From positions 40,412,551 through 40,476,550 of the forward strand of contig NC_054872.1 in the NCBI RefSeq assembly GCF_018320785.1: a DNA stretch of 64,000 bases, given 5' to 3'. Positions 13,521 to 23,900 of the stretch are shown one piece after another. The notes under the pieces are model-generated. The model saw only the letters and a list, made by a program, of their open reading frames with translations, was not told where the DNA came from and searched no databases. Positions within the stretch are counted from its first letter, which is position 1; each line of letters begins with the position of its first letter. This DNA comes from Cheilinus undulatus. Its lineage: Eukaryota; Chordata; Actinopteri; Labriformes; Labridae. The position numbers were made by a program, and so were the translations under genes.

Positions 13521-15022
13521 CAGTGCATACAGCAAGTAGTCTGACACACTTCTTAATCTACACTCAGTACCCAATCATAACAAATTGAAAACAGAATTTT
13601 AATAAATATTTTATTTTATTTCATTTTTTGCAAATTAATGAAAAACCAAAAAAGTGAAATATCACATTGACATAAGCATTCAGACCCTTAGCAGAAACAC
13701 TTGAAATTTAGCTCAGGTTTCTCCCATTTCTCTGGATTGTTGCTGAGATGTTTCACCTTGATTGGAGTCCACCAGTGCTAAACCATATTGACTGGGCATG
13801 ATTTGGAAAGGCACACATCTCTCTATAGAAGGCTTCAAGTTGACAATGCATATCAGAGCAAAAGCCAAGCCATAAGGTCAAAGGAACTGCCTGCAGAGCT
13901 CAGAGACAGAATTACTGCAAGGCACAGATCTGGGGAATGCTACAAAAAACATTCTGTTATACTGAAGGTTCTCTAGAGCACAGTGGCCTCAATAGTTCCC
14001 AAAAGGACGAAGTCTGGCACAACCTGGACTCATCCAAGAGCCAACTGAGTAATTGAGGTAGAAGGTCCTCAGCAAGAGAGGTGACCAACAACTCGATGGT
14101 CACTCTGGACTCCAGAGATCCTGTGTGGAAATGGGACAAAGGACAAACATCACAGCAGCCCTCCACCGATCTTGGTTTATGGCAGAAATACAATGCAGAA
14201 GCCTCTCCTCAGTGCAAAACGCACGAAAGCCTGCTTGGAGTTTGCAAAAATGCACCAAAAGGACTCTCAGACTGTGAGAAACAAGATTCTCTGGTCTGAT
14301 GAAAGCAAGATTAAACTGTTTTGCATTAGTTCTAAATGTTGTTTCTGGAGGAAATCAGGCACTGCTCATCACCTGCCCAATACCATCCCAACAGTGAAGC
14401 ATGGTGGTGGCAACATCATGCTGTGGGGGTGCTTTTCAGCAGTAGGGACTGGGAGAGTGGTCAGAGTTGAGGGAAAGCTAAATTGAACAAAGAACAGAGA
14501 TATCCTCAATGAAAACCTGTTCTGCAGTGCTCAGGACCTCAGACTGGGCCAAAGGTTCAACTTACAAAATGAAAATGACCCAAAGCCCACAGCCAAGACA
14601 ACACAGGAGTGGCCCAGTTACAACTCTGTTAATGTCCTAGAGTGGCCCAGTCAGAGCCCTGACTTGAACCTTATCAAACATCTCTGGAGAGACCTGAAAA
14701 TGTCGGTTCAATGATGGTCTCTGTCCAACCTGACTGAGTTTGAGAGGATTTACCAGGAATGGCAAAAAAAAAAAAAAAAAAACAATCCAGGTGTGCAAAA
14801 CTGGCTGCGTCATGTACAAAAAGACTCAAGGCTGTAATTGCTGCCAAAGGTGCTTCAACAAAGTACTGAGTAAAGGGTCTAAATACTTATGTCAATGTGA
14901 TATTCCAGTTTTTTCTTTTTGATGCATATGCAGAAATTTCAAAAATTCTGATTGCACTTGGTCTTTATGCAAAAAGCTGGCGGGGGGGGGGGGGGGGGTG
15001 TGAAAAATTTATGAATGCACTG
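13521..15022 (+). mobile_element. Second Tc1/mariner element, inactive
   Basis: The ends are CAGTGCAT at 13521 and ATGCACTG at 15022, with TA on each side (13519-13520 and 15023-15024). The 1502-bp length fits a Tc1-like transposon. It is a different family from the 3.76-kb element: its termini and transposase words differ. It contains an A-run near 14764-14782 and a G-run near 14981-14998. The transposase is broken (separate entry). Confidence 0.9.
13690..14925 (+). pseudogene. Degenerate Tc1-like transposase with catalytic Glu replaced
   Basis: Pieces in several + frames recapitulate a transposase in order. A helix-turn-helix part (ELRDRITARHRSGECYKK) is followed by the first-Asp region ([15 protein letters not shown]), the glycine strand ([13 protein letters not shown]), the second-Asp region (NENDPKPTAKTTQEW) and the final region SPDLNLIKHLWRDLK. 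In the last, the family consensus NPIEHLW reads NLIKHLW, so the third acidic residue of the DDE triad has become Lys. Frame breaks plus this change make it non-functional. Confidence 0.85.
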
Positions 15023-15024
15023 TA

Positions 15025-15454
15025 AGTAGCTGTGTTTAATCAGTTATGATAATATGAGCCCCAGAAGTCACATCTTCTCTTACAGAAAAAGGCCATTTTT
15101 AGAGCAGAGAAAAGCCTTTTTTACAGTCTGGCAGCAGCAATACAGCACAGTCAGGACCTGGGTTAAGTATTAGAGGGTCAATAGTTCAAGACCCAGTCAG
15201 AAACCATCTGGGTTTAAGTCCAGAATCCGGAATAGAACCAGCTATGGGTTGCACTAGCTGTGTGTATGTTCGTATGTAGCCTAGTGAGAATGTGTCAGGA
15301 GATGGGATAACCTGGGAGTTGAGACGAGGAGTTAAGTCCAGCTCTTCATTTGGTACCACTTTCCTTTTTTATATCTTTAAAAATCAGCAGAAATTTAAAA
15401 AAAAAAAAAAAAAAAAAAAAGGAAACTGTCACATAAAGAGGAATGCACCATTTT
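15025..15454. other. Intergenic stretch with a poly(A) run
   Basis: No gene is recognised here. A run of about 24 A lies near 15397-15420. The tract may be part of a retroelement tail, but no diagnostic sequence is attached to it. Confidence 0.4.
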
Positions 15455-15545
15455 GTCATTGAAGACCTGCCCTCTCTGTAAAGTGTCTTGAGATAACTTT
15501 GGTTATGAATTAGCACGATACAAACAAAGATTGATTGATCGAGTT
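15455..15545 (+). mobile_element. Fish non-LTR retroelement 3' tail (copy 1 of 3)
   Basis: The stretch GAAGACCTGCCCTCTCTGTA then AAGTGTCTTGAGATAACTTT and a GATTGATTGATC end matches two further copies in the window (46324-46450 minus, 58020-58345 plus). It is the generic tail of a LINE/SINE family abundant in teleosts. The copy is 5'-truncated and carries no coding sequence. Confidence 0.65.
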
Positions 15546-16240
15546 CTATCTGTTCATGACACATCATCACTCCCTTGTTACTTGTCATTTTGAAGTGAGT
15601 TGACATTTCAGTGTCACCAGTACTTTACAGGATTTGCTAAATGATATATCACCGTCTCCTTTGAAAGCATGTTCAAGAGGGAGAAAAGCAGCTCCACTAG
15701 CCTCTTGTGGCAAATCTTTATGTATGGGATGTTGTTTGCATAAGAGGGAGGCAATTGAGTTCTTACATCAGGTCTTTGCTGAAGATGCATTGTTAATGTA
15801 TTTATATCACATGGACCCACTCACCAAAGTGCAGTAACTTGACATCCACTAGCCAAAACGGATTGTTAATCCCTAATAAAGAATTGCCCCCCATTTACAT
15901 ACTGACTTTAATACAAACTATCACAGGAATAATAAAGTCAATCTTATTTTTAAAGTTTTCAGGGGGTAAGTCCTTTAGATGGTGTGCCCGTAGCCTTATG
16001 AGTACCTGAGATTGTATCTCAGGTGTTTTTCCAGTATTTTCCACACAATCATCAGATTGGGAATCTCCCCTCCCCCTCATTGCCAGTTCCTCCACATTCA
16101 CATGGTCTTTCTGTTTGGACGGACATTTCCTGTTTTCATTGGTTCTGAAGTGCGTTAGTTTATTGCAGTGTGTTACTCACTCTTCCCGATCCCCACTCAG
16201 GTGTGGTGCTTCGCTCAGGGCCATGGATCAGATACAAGAA
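15546..16240. other. Intergenic stretch upstream of a possible promoter
   Basis: No coding content is recognised. The 3' part may contain upstream promoter sequence: a CATTGGTT (inverted CCAAT-like) word is seen near 16137. Confidence 0.35.
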
Positions 16241-16241
16241 A

Positions 16242-16263
16242 GGGGCGTGGAGCAGGTATAAAG
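16242..16263 (+). promoter_or_regulatory. Candidate TATA promoter for the kinase gene
   Basis: GGGGCGTGG (GC-box-like) is followed closely by GTATAAAG, with TATAAAG at 16257-16263. Initiation would fall near 16288, just before a short exon-like stretch ending at a GTAGGA donor (16325). It lies on the same strand as, and 4.6 kb upstream of, the first coding exon of the kinase. The pairing is inferred from position; it could serve another transcript. Confidence 0.35.
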
Positions 16264-16287
16264 AAGAAAAACTATGTTAACTCGTGT

Positions 16288-16324
16288 TCAGACCTGACGC
16301 TGCTGCTTTCCCTCTACAGCAAAG
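16288..16324 (+). other. Candidate 5' untranslated exon of the kinase gene
   Basis: This short stretch follows the TATAAAG motif at the usual distance and ends CAGCAAAG before GTAGGA, a plausible donor. The first kinase coding exon begins with its ATG directly after an acceptor AG, so an upstream leader exon is required. This is the best candidate seen. Confidence 0.3.
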
Positions 16325-16325
16325 G

Positions 16326-17360
16326 TAGGAGCTCTAAAATATTTAAGTTTTTCACAAAGATCTATCTACTTTAATCCAAATCTCAGAAGAAGGAGATATT
16401 CAAGTTCTCTTTTTATGCTGATTTTTATTTTATGAATCTTGTCAGCCCACTGGTTTTTTTGATCAACTAGACTACAGTACTTGAACGATGTTGCAGTAAA
16501 AATGCCTGTTTCAAGTCTTTATGCTATTGTGAGCATGTGTTCCCTTGTTTTTGAGCTTTATTACTGCTAAGTCTGTTTTTGTGAACATTATTTGCTGTGA
16601 GGTGACTGACAGACGTTAGCTATTAGTGGCTCTTGATTAAACAGAAGAGTGGGTTCTTCTTTATGTACTCATAAAACCAGCTTTAAATTTTGGGCTCCAG
16701 CCAAAGTAAACTTTTTTCCCTCCTGTGGACTTACCTGTTCGTCAGCTTTTCAATCCTCGTCTTAAATAACACAGAGCAGCATTTATGTGCGTTAGACGAG
16801 CTGCACACTAGAGGTTATCTTCTGTCCGAAATCTTACAGCAAAAACCTGTCAGTTTAGATCAGTACATGGGAGATTTTATTTACACAACAGACTCCATTC
16901 TGGTTCATTTATCTGGTCACTGAGGTGAGCAGTGTTTTTTTATTTATCTTTACGCTTTTAGGGGTAACTTCAGGATTCAGGATATCCTGTTTGGTGACAT
17001 TTTTTACCTACAAGGTCTGTGGGTAAACCTGCACATAAAATGATTAGAATGAAGTGTAACTAAAAGACAGCTCTGTAAATTTTCACGCTGTGTCATCGTC
17101 TTGTTTTACGAGGAAACCTTGAGAAAGTCTTACTCACCAGAGCTGACACTCCCTTCACGGGAATTCTCATTTGATTTGGATCTATTTGTTCTTAGCTCCG
17201 ACAAGTCATCAACAGGATCATTCACGCTGAATGAAAGATATGTGCAGAAACAATATAACACAGTAGCTCTGTGGTTTATAAGCCATGTGGACAATTCTAT
17301 AAACTATGCAGATGACATTATAATTATCTTTGTATTAGGGATGGGCATTTTTGATTATTA
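16326..17360. other. Intronic or intergenic sequence, nothing recognised
   Basis: If the leader exon is real this is the start of the kinase's first intron. Open stretches here have no recognised content. A YADD-like word near 17.3 kb precedes, rather than follows, the reverse-transcriptase motifs downstream and is probably coincidental. Confidence 0.4.
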
Positions 17361-17379
17361 ATACTGGTAATATCTGATA

Positions 17380-17671
17380 CTTCGGGGTGAGGCAAGGATG
17401 CATCTTAGCCCCTATGTCAGGGGTCATCAACTACTTTTGTACAAGGGCCAGCTTTTTTCTTGGAAGACACCAAAAGGGCCAGACTAACTTCAAAAATGTA
17501 AACTATTTTTTTTTTGAGGTGAGGTACCTGTATGGACTGTATGATGAGTGGGTAACAGGGGCAGCGAACTGTGGAGTGTTATTTGGTGATGTCCAGATCA
17601 CTGACCCAGACTTTGCTGAGGAGGCTGTGGTCCTTGAAATAGATATAAAAGATGGAATCATGAATTTCTGA
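17380..17671 (+). mobile_element. LINE reverse-transcriptase fragment with an internal insertion
   Basis: GVRQGCILAP (about 17384-17413) is the canonical reverse-transcriptase block preceding the active site. After about 130 bp of foreign sequence, the frame resumes as LYDEWVTGAANCGVLFGDVQ then ITDPDFAEEAVVLEIDI. This matches the LINE segment in which FADDAV carries the catalytic Asp pair; here it has decayed to FAEEAV. The intervening segment starts CAGGGGTCATCAACTACTTT with a GGGCCAG word, typical of a hAT-type MITE end. The copy is non-functional. Confidence 0.7.
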
Positions 17672-18027
17672 CTTTTTTTAACTCAAACTCTATTCAGCTT
17701 TTACTACTTGTGTACAAAAATACATCATCATTTTGTCTTTCCAACAAACGATGGAAAATGATCGATTGTTGTATTGATAAGGATTCAGATTGATAAGGAT
17801 ATTCTTGTCGATAACAATGAACAATCTCCATCGCTAGATACGATATATTTAATTTTTCCCTAGGGGAAATTTTTCTGCACTCCAAGTGCTGCACACAGCT
17901 GTCTCCACAGTAATAAATCAGAACAATAAGCAACAACAGCACCCCAGTACATTTCTGACCTCTTAAATGTTTACATGGTCCTTGAGGTCAGCTGATCAGC
18001 TCTACCTTGTTGTCTCAAAAACCTGAT

Positions 18028-18445
18028 TAAAAACCAGAGGTGATCGAGCCTTCTGTGCGGTGGCTACAAAATTGTGGGATGAATTGCCACTCGAAATCAA
18101 AACGTCCCCCACCCTACCGACTTTTAAATCACATCTTAAAACTCATTTTTATTCTTTGGCTTTTAATTCAGCATGAGAGTTGTGTGATCTCTGTCCTTTT
18201 TTGTCTTTTATGGTCCTAATCCCTGTGTTTTTCATGGCTTTTTTTTGTTTGTTTTTAAGTGTTTTAATTTAATTTTAAAGGTTTTTATGGTGTTCTTGCC
18301 TGCTTTTATTTATTTCCTCTTAATGTTTGTGCTTCAGCAGTGTTTGTTGTCTATTTCTGTGTTGTTACTGTGCAGCACTTTGGTAAACTTGAATGTTTTT
18401 AAAATGTGCTATATGAATAAAGTGGATTGGGTTGGTTTGGAACAA
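18028..18445 (+). mobile_element. L2-like LINE 3' end (ORF2 C-terminus plus tail)
   Basis: A + frame encodes RGDRAFCAVATKLWDELPLE followed by LPTFKSHLKTHFYSLAF and a stop. This is the conserved C-terminal peptide of L2/CR1-group LINE ORF2 proteins (consensus GDRAF...A..LWN.LP...F...LK..LF). After the stop comes a T-rich untranslated tail with GCAGCACTTTGGTAAACTTG and GTGCTATATGAATAAAGTGG, then a short TTGG-rich end. It is a strongly 5'-truncated copy in the kinase's upstream intron or flank. Confidence 0.82.
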
Positions 18446-19203
18446 TACTCTTGTACATATAGTTGCACATACTAATAAAGAATGCATATCAACTGGGTCC
18501 TCTGAATTATCTGACAGTAGTACTTTATAACTCAGAGATCATGTGAGACAGACCTGAGAACAGACTGCTCACGTGTGGACTGTAGGTGGAGGTTTTCAGC
18601 CCTCCCTACGATGTTTATGGCAGTCTTCACCAGACGAGCAAGCTGAGGTTTTCCACCTACACATACAAAAAAGTCTGTGTAAGTTTATGTGTGTGAAGGT
18701 CTGCAGCCAAATACATGCTGTACATGAACTGATTCAATATTCTCCTTAACCCCTTACTGCAAAATTCATCTAAAATACTTCAGAATGGAACACAACAACA
18801 AATATAACACTCCAATAGCCCAGGCTGTCAGAGTAGGTGAAAATTGCTCTTTTGTTGCATCCCTAATGTTAAGATAAAGGTGAATACCTCCAGCTCTACC
18901 CTGGTCAGGATGAGAACAGCACTCCATGCAGCAGAGAGGGGAGGTGCTCACAGCTAATCTTCACATTCAGATACAAGAGTCAACTGCACCATGCTGCCAG
19001 ATGTCAAGGGGCTGAAGATAACTTGAATATGCTTCATACCTTGAGGCAGAGCAGATTGGAGTGCTGTTGTAATCCTTTTGTCTTTATTAATCAGGGTTTT
19101 ATAAATCATGATCATGTTCGATGATTGTTTTGACCTATGCCATGGGTCCTTGTCCACTGGATCAGTGAGCACTTTAGCAAAACAACTCAGAGCAACTATT
19201 GAC
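18446..19203. other. Non-coding stretch, nothing recognised
   Basis: No coding or repeat feature could be supported. It is intronic if the 16.3-kb leader exon belongs to the kinase. Confidence 0.4.
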
Positions 19204-19968
19204 TAGCCTGACATGCCAGATAGACTGTTTCATATCTCCACTACGTGGGTAGATTTCACATTCATCTGGGAAAGCGCCCATACTAAGCATCTGAGGACTT
19301 TTAAAAAAGTCCTCAGAATGTTATTGAATGAAGATTCTGTCTGTTACATCCATTATGGGCTAATCAGAGTGACAAGACAAAATGAGGCTGTACACATGCG
19401 CAGCTCCACTGCAAACCGCAGCAATACAGGCTAGCGTTACCATGAATGGTGAAGCTAACCAGAGGCTAAAATTCATGTCGAAGCCTATTAGGAGACATGC
19501 TTTAAAAAAAAGAAAAAAAAAACTTTTCTGCAAAGAGAAAAATGGTTTTTGCTCTTGCTTAAAGAAATATTGTTGATTTTCTACAGCTACATCCAAGCTA
19601 ATCGCTACCGTGGTGATAGCCATTGTATACACCGGTTTAATGTATAACTCATGCTGATACGTCAGCAGAAGAGTGAAAACATCTCTTCCATCATGACAGG
19701 CTTTCAGTGTGGCCCGTTGCTCTTGTTTTTTTAATACAGAAATGTTGTCCAGTTTTGATAAAACTGCCTCTATACTACAGCTACATTCAAGCTAACTGCT
19801 ACACTGGAGGCAGCCGTTGCAAATGGCTCACAGAACAAATTAACCCCACTTGTTGCTACCGCCTCATTTTCTTCAAATGATGCTGATTGGTCCAAACTGT
19901 TTTTGTTTGTCATAAACATTGTCGACTGTAGCTTTGCAAGATGGATTTGGCTGATGACAGTCTGGCTA
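19204..19968. mobile_element. Dispersed non-autonomous repeat, family A (copy 1)
   Basis: The left end TAGCCTGACATGCCAGATAG and the right end (reverse complement TAGCCAGACTGTCATC) are loosely inverted. The interior (CATGCGCAGC; GCTTTCAGTGTGG; a GAAATGTTGTCCAGTTTTGATAAAACT-like block) recurs at 37.0-37.4 kb and 58.4-58.9 kb. No transposase is encoded, so it is a MITE-like family, probably hAT-related. No convincing target duplication was found. Confidence 0.5.
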
Positions 19969-20901
19969 ATACATCTTCACTGCAGGGTTAGCTCCACACG
20001 TCAGATCCCAGGCAAAGTACGAGCTCATGCAGAAAGAAGTATAAAATCAGCAGGTTACTTTGCCTTTCTGGAGTTCAGTTGCTGTTGATATAGAGACAAC
20101 CTACTATCAGGAGAATTGGGCTGTATTTTGATGTTGACTGGATGCTTTGCATCTTCTCCTTCCTCCTGTTTGGGTTAGTGCTAAAGTGGTGAAACCAAAA
20201 CAACTGCTTCATTAACTACTGACAGTGTCCTACGACTGTTTTAGGTTGCCAGTTTACAAATGATTATCCAACTTTGATGTTATCAACTTATTAGGTAACT
20301 ACCGCTTTGTGTCTGAGGGGCAAGAGGGGTTTGTTCACTGACAGTACATTATAACTATTACTTAGGATTAAGCCAAACAAGACCTCACTTGAACTTGTGG
20401 CTGCCCTCACAGACTTGAGACTTACCCTGGACTTACTGTTAGTGACTTGTGCCGATCTCTGCTGTCAGGTGACTTTGGACGTGCTCTAAATAACCTTGCG
20501 CTTAAAAATTCCCAATGATTCACAGTGCTAATAGGAGTTCAGCTTTATGAGTCATCTCCATTGCATAACAATGAGTTTAGTAATTACTCTGGTTAGTAAT
20601 TGCTCTCGCACAACGGTCACAAACACTCTCATACAAGATGACAAACAGGAAAGTCCCATAAACCCCATTTAGAAAATATAGGACATCAGTAAAAGCCTGG
20701 GGAAAAACTGACCAGATACTGTATGAGCAGGATGAAAAATCACAGCATGAAAAACAGCATTAAACAAACCTGTGAGTCAAAAACAATGAACAAACATTGT
20801 GGAAATTATATTTTCTTCCACTGATGTTGTCTCTGTATTAAAACGGTTTGTTAGCTTAAACGTGACTCTAAAAATGACAAAGCCTCACTCCTATCTTCTA
20901 G
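19969..20901. other. Intron sequence upstream of the first kinase coding exon
   Basis: Nothing is recognised apart from the terminal splice acceptor CTATCTTCTAG at 20891-20901. Confidence 0.4.
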
Positions 20902-23900
20902 ATGGCGTATTCGACGAGCACTCTGGCACAGGGCTGCTTTGGGAAAGTCTACAAACAGAAGTATAATGACACCTGGGCTGCAGTAAAGAAAGTCCCCCAC
21001 AATCTCATCAGCAAGAAGGACCTGGAGAGAGAGTGTGAAGTCTACAAGTAAGTTTAAGTCATATTAAAGGAAAGGCTCAGACTGGTTAGGCTGGTTTCTC
21101 AAAATCTTACAAGTTTTTCAGAAATTTCACAAAACATGTTTGACCATAGTCAAAAACAGCTGCATGGAGTGCTGCATGGGTTTTGAGAAGTTTAAAAATG
21201 CTTGAAAAAATGTAGTGTCTCTCTGGTGCTCTTCAGTGTGGGGATCCAACTTAAAGTTTTGAGGAGATCTGAGGCGCTCAGAGGGACTGTAGATAAAAAG
21301 TCTTTATTGCATGAGGGCTACAGAATCATAAAAACATGTTTATGATTCATAAAGGCTTTTTATCTACAGTCCCTCTGAGTGCCTCAGATCTCCTCAAAAC
21401 TTCATGTTTGACCATATCTAGTTCTTCAGTTTGATTTTTCCCCCTCTATTTTCCTTTCGTCAAAAACACAGAAACATTACATTTCTGGTAAAAATCATCT
21501 TGAGGAATTAAGACAAAAATTATCCAGCATAAGCCTCTATCTGCAATGAGCAAAAAAAAAAACAAAACAAAACAAAAGAAAGAAATACTAGACTTTATTC
21601 AGTACAGTTTAAGTAGGAAAAAATTAACATGGAACCATTGCAGAGATAACATAATAGCTCCTGTGTGGATTATAAATAACTCAAATATGTGCGAATGGTG
21701 GGGGTCTCCAACACACTTATCTCCTGTCCCACACAGTAAAATACGTTATCTCTCACTTAGACATAAATGTTAGAATTGATGGTACTGCACTGTGTTAGTA
21801 GTTCTATACAGATAAACATGCAGAGTTCAAGGTCTGAGGCATCTTCATGATAATAGGCTAGTCTGTAGTTAAGCCATGCCAGCAGTCAGGTTTGAGAGAT
21901 AGCAACCAGTTTGGTATTGATATGCTGTATCTCATTCATGACAACTATTGGAAAGATTCAGACTGGAGTTCACAGAAAAATATGAAGTGAAGTAAAAATA
22001 TGAAGACAAGTATGAAGTCAGAAAGGGGGATACTTAACAACACCTAGGAATACAAGGGGCTTCTATATAACACATGGGAAAACAATGGGATACTACACAA
22101 TACATGGGAAAATAAGGGGATACTATGTGTTTCATGGGAGCACAACCAAACAAGAAAATATGAAAAGGAAAAATTGTTTCCTCTAGGGCTGCAACTAATG
22201 ATTATTTATTATGTCGACTAATCTATCCATAAATTTCCCGATTAGTCGATTAATCGCTGTTGTTTGGCATACTATTTTGGATCCCCATTGTACGTAAATA
22301 GTAGCAATTTAAATAGTAGCAGATCACCTGCCTTGCAGGTTACAAATAACTAAAGGATGGCTTTCTTTAAAGTGACCGGTATGTCCATAAAAGTAAATAA
22401 AGCAAATTGCCCATCCAAAGTCACAAAGTACAAATAAAACTTAATGTAAACAAATCAAACTTCAAGCCCAAGTGACTGAACAATAGATTATAATTTCTTT
22501 AAATTGCAGTGCAAGAATAATATGTCAACATGTTCTGGTGTGAGGCTGGCTCTCTTCTTTGAGTTGTGAACTTCAAGGACAGATGAGTTTCTACCGGCCG
22601 GTATTTGATTTTACCAATATCAAAAACAATAATACGATGCGTCGACACTTGAATTTCCGTATCGACAAATTTTTATAGTCGACATAATCAATTATGGTGA
22701 CTAATTGTTGCAGCCCTAGTCTCCTCTTCATACATTTAACTGCATCCATAGTAGATGTAATAGATAAGCAGACCTTTGAAGGATTTATACTAGGAACATA
22801 ATACCTCGCAGATCAAATTGTATTGTTAGACCAATATCGTAATTGCTACCCTATCCTATCATTAGCTGGGTAAATAGTTACATCTCTAATTATACCCAAG
22901 ATTTTGTTTACCTTTTTAAAGCTTAACAAAAATGTTTTTAAACATGTGTGCATGATGTGGGCACGATTTTTCTTTTCTTGTTAGTTTAAAACCTAATATA
23001 TCATCTCCCCTTCTCTCCATGACTGAAAACTGCTATGCAGCAAGGCCAATCACCCCAACATAGTAAAACTTCTGGGCAACATTAATCTGCAGGATGGAAA
23101 ATGGATTATTCCTTTGGAGTTTATCTTTGGAGAAGACTTAGAGACCACCATCTTCCAAGCAGCAAAGTCTAAAATACAGGTAAAGGCATCATGACAGTTA
23201 AAATAAAAACACATAGTTTTATATGAATTAATAAATTAATTGCAATACAGAAATATCATTTTACATTCACTTTTTAAAATATGGAACACGTTCAAGATGA
23301 GGCTCAATTTGGCCATGATGTAAGACAGGTTAATAAAGACATTTTTGACACATTAATTTTAGATAAGCTTCATTAATATACTGACCACAACAAAGACTCA
23401 GTGGGATTATACATAATAACTGCCTCACTGATTACACATTGCTCCCTGAAAACCCCTGACAGGGCACTTAAATGAAGACATAAAGGGAAATGTTTCTTAA
23501 TGAACTATTATTAAGTTATTTCAAATATAATTTGAAGAATATCTGATCCCAGTCTGACTAAACTTGATCTCAAATGTTGTTCTTCACAGTTGACTCCATC
23601 TGTGAAAGGAACTATCATTATCGGCATGTGTGAAGGGCTGCTTCACCTCCACTCCAAAGATATCGTCCATCAAGACCTCAAGCCTGAAAACATCATGGTG
23701 AGTGCACGGCTGCTAATTCTGTCGGTTATTTCTATCACATAACGTTGATACACTATATAAACAGAGACGTGTACGTTAATATGGAGTTGGCCCCCTTTTG
23801 GACCTATAAAATCTTCTATTTTTCTTGAAAGGCTTTCCACAAGATTTTGGTGTGTTTTTTGTGGGAATTTGTGTCCATTCATTCTGTAGAGCATTTATGA

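Larger units (their letters stand above)
21048..23040. other. Kinase intron 1 (between coding exons 1 and 2)
   Basis: This 2-kb intron runs from GTAAGT to CTATGCAG. It contains a long inverted repeat (21254-21402) and a hAT MITE (22184-22718), listed separately. The remainder has no recognised content. Confidence 0.75.

Noticed and set aside
14981..14998. G-run as a quadruplex-forming regulatory site
   Set aside because: It is a single homopolymer run inside a dead transposon and may include sequencing-length error. No regulatory context.
16690..17361. Open frames including a YADD-like word near 17.3 kb, suggestive of reverse transcriptase
   Set aside because: The word lies upstream of the GVRQGC block, the wrong order for a reverse transcriptase, and the surrounding residues do not match. 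Treated as coincidence.
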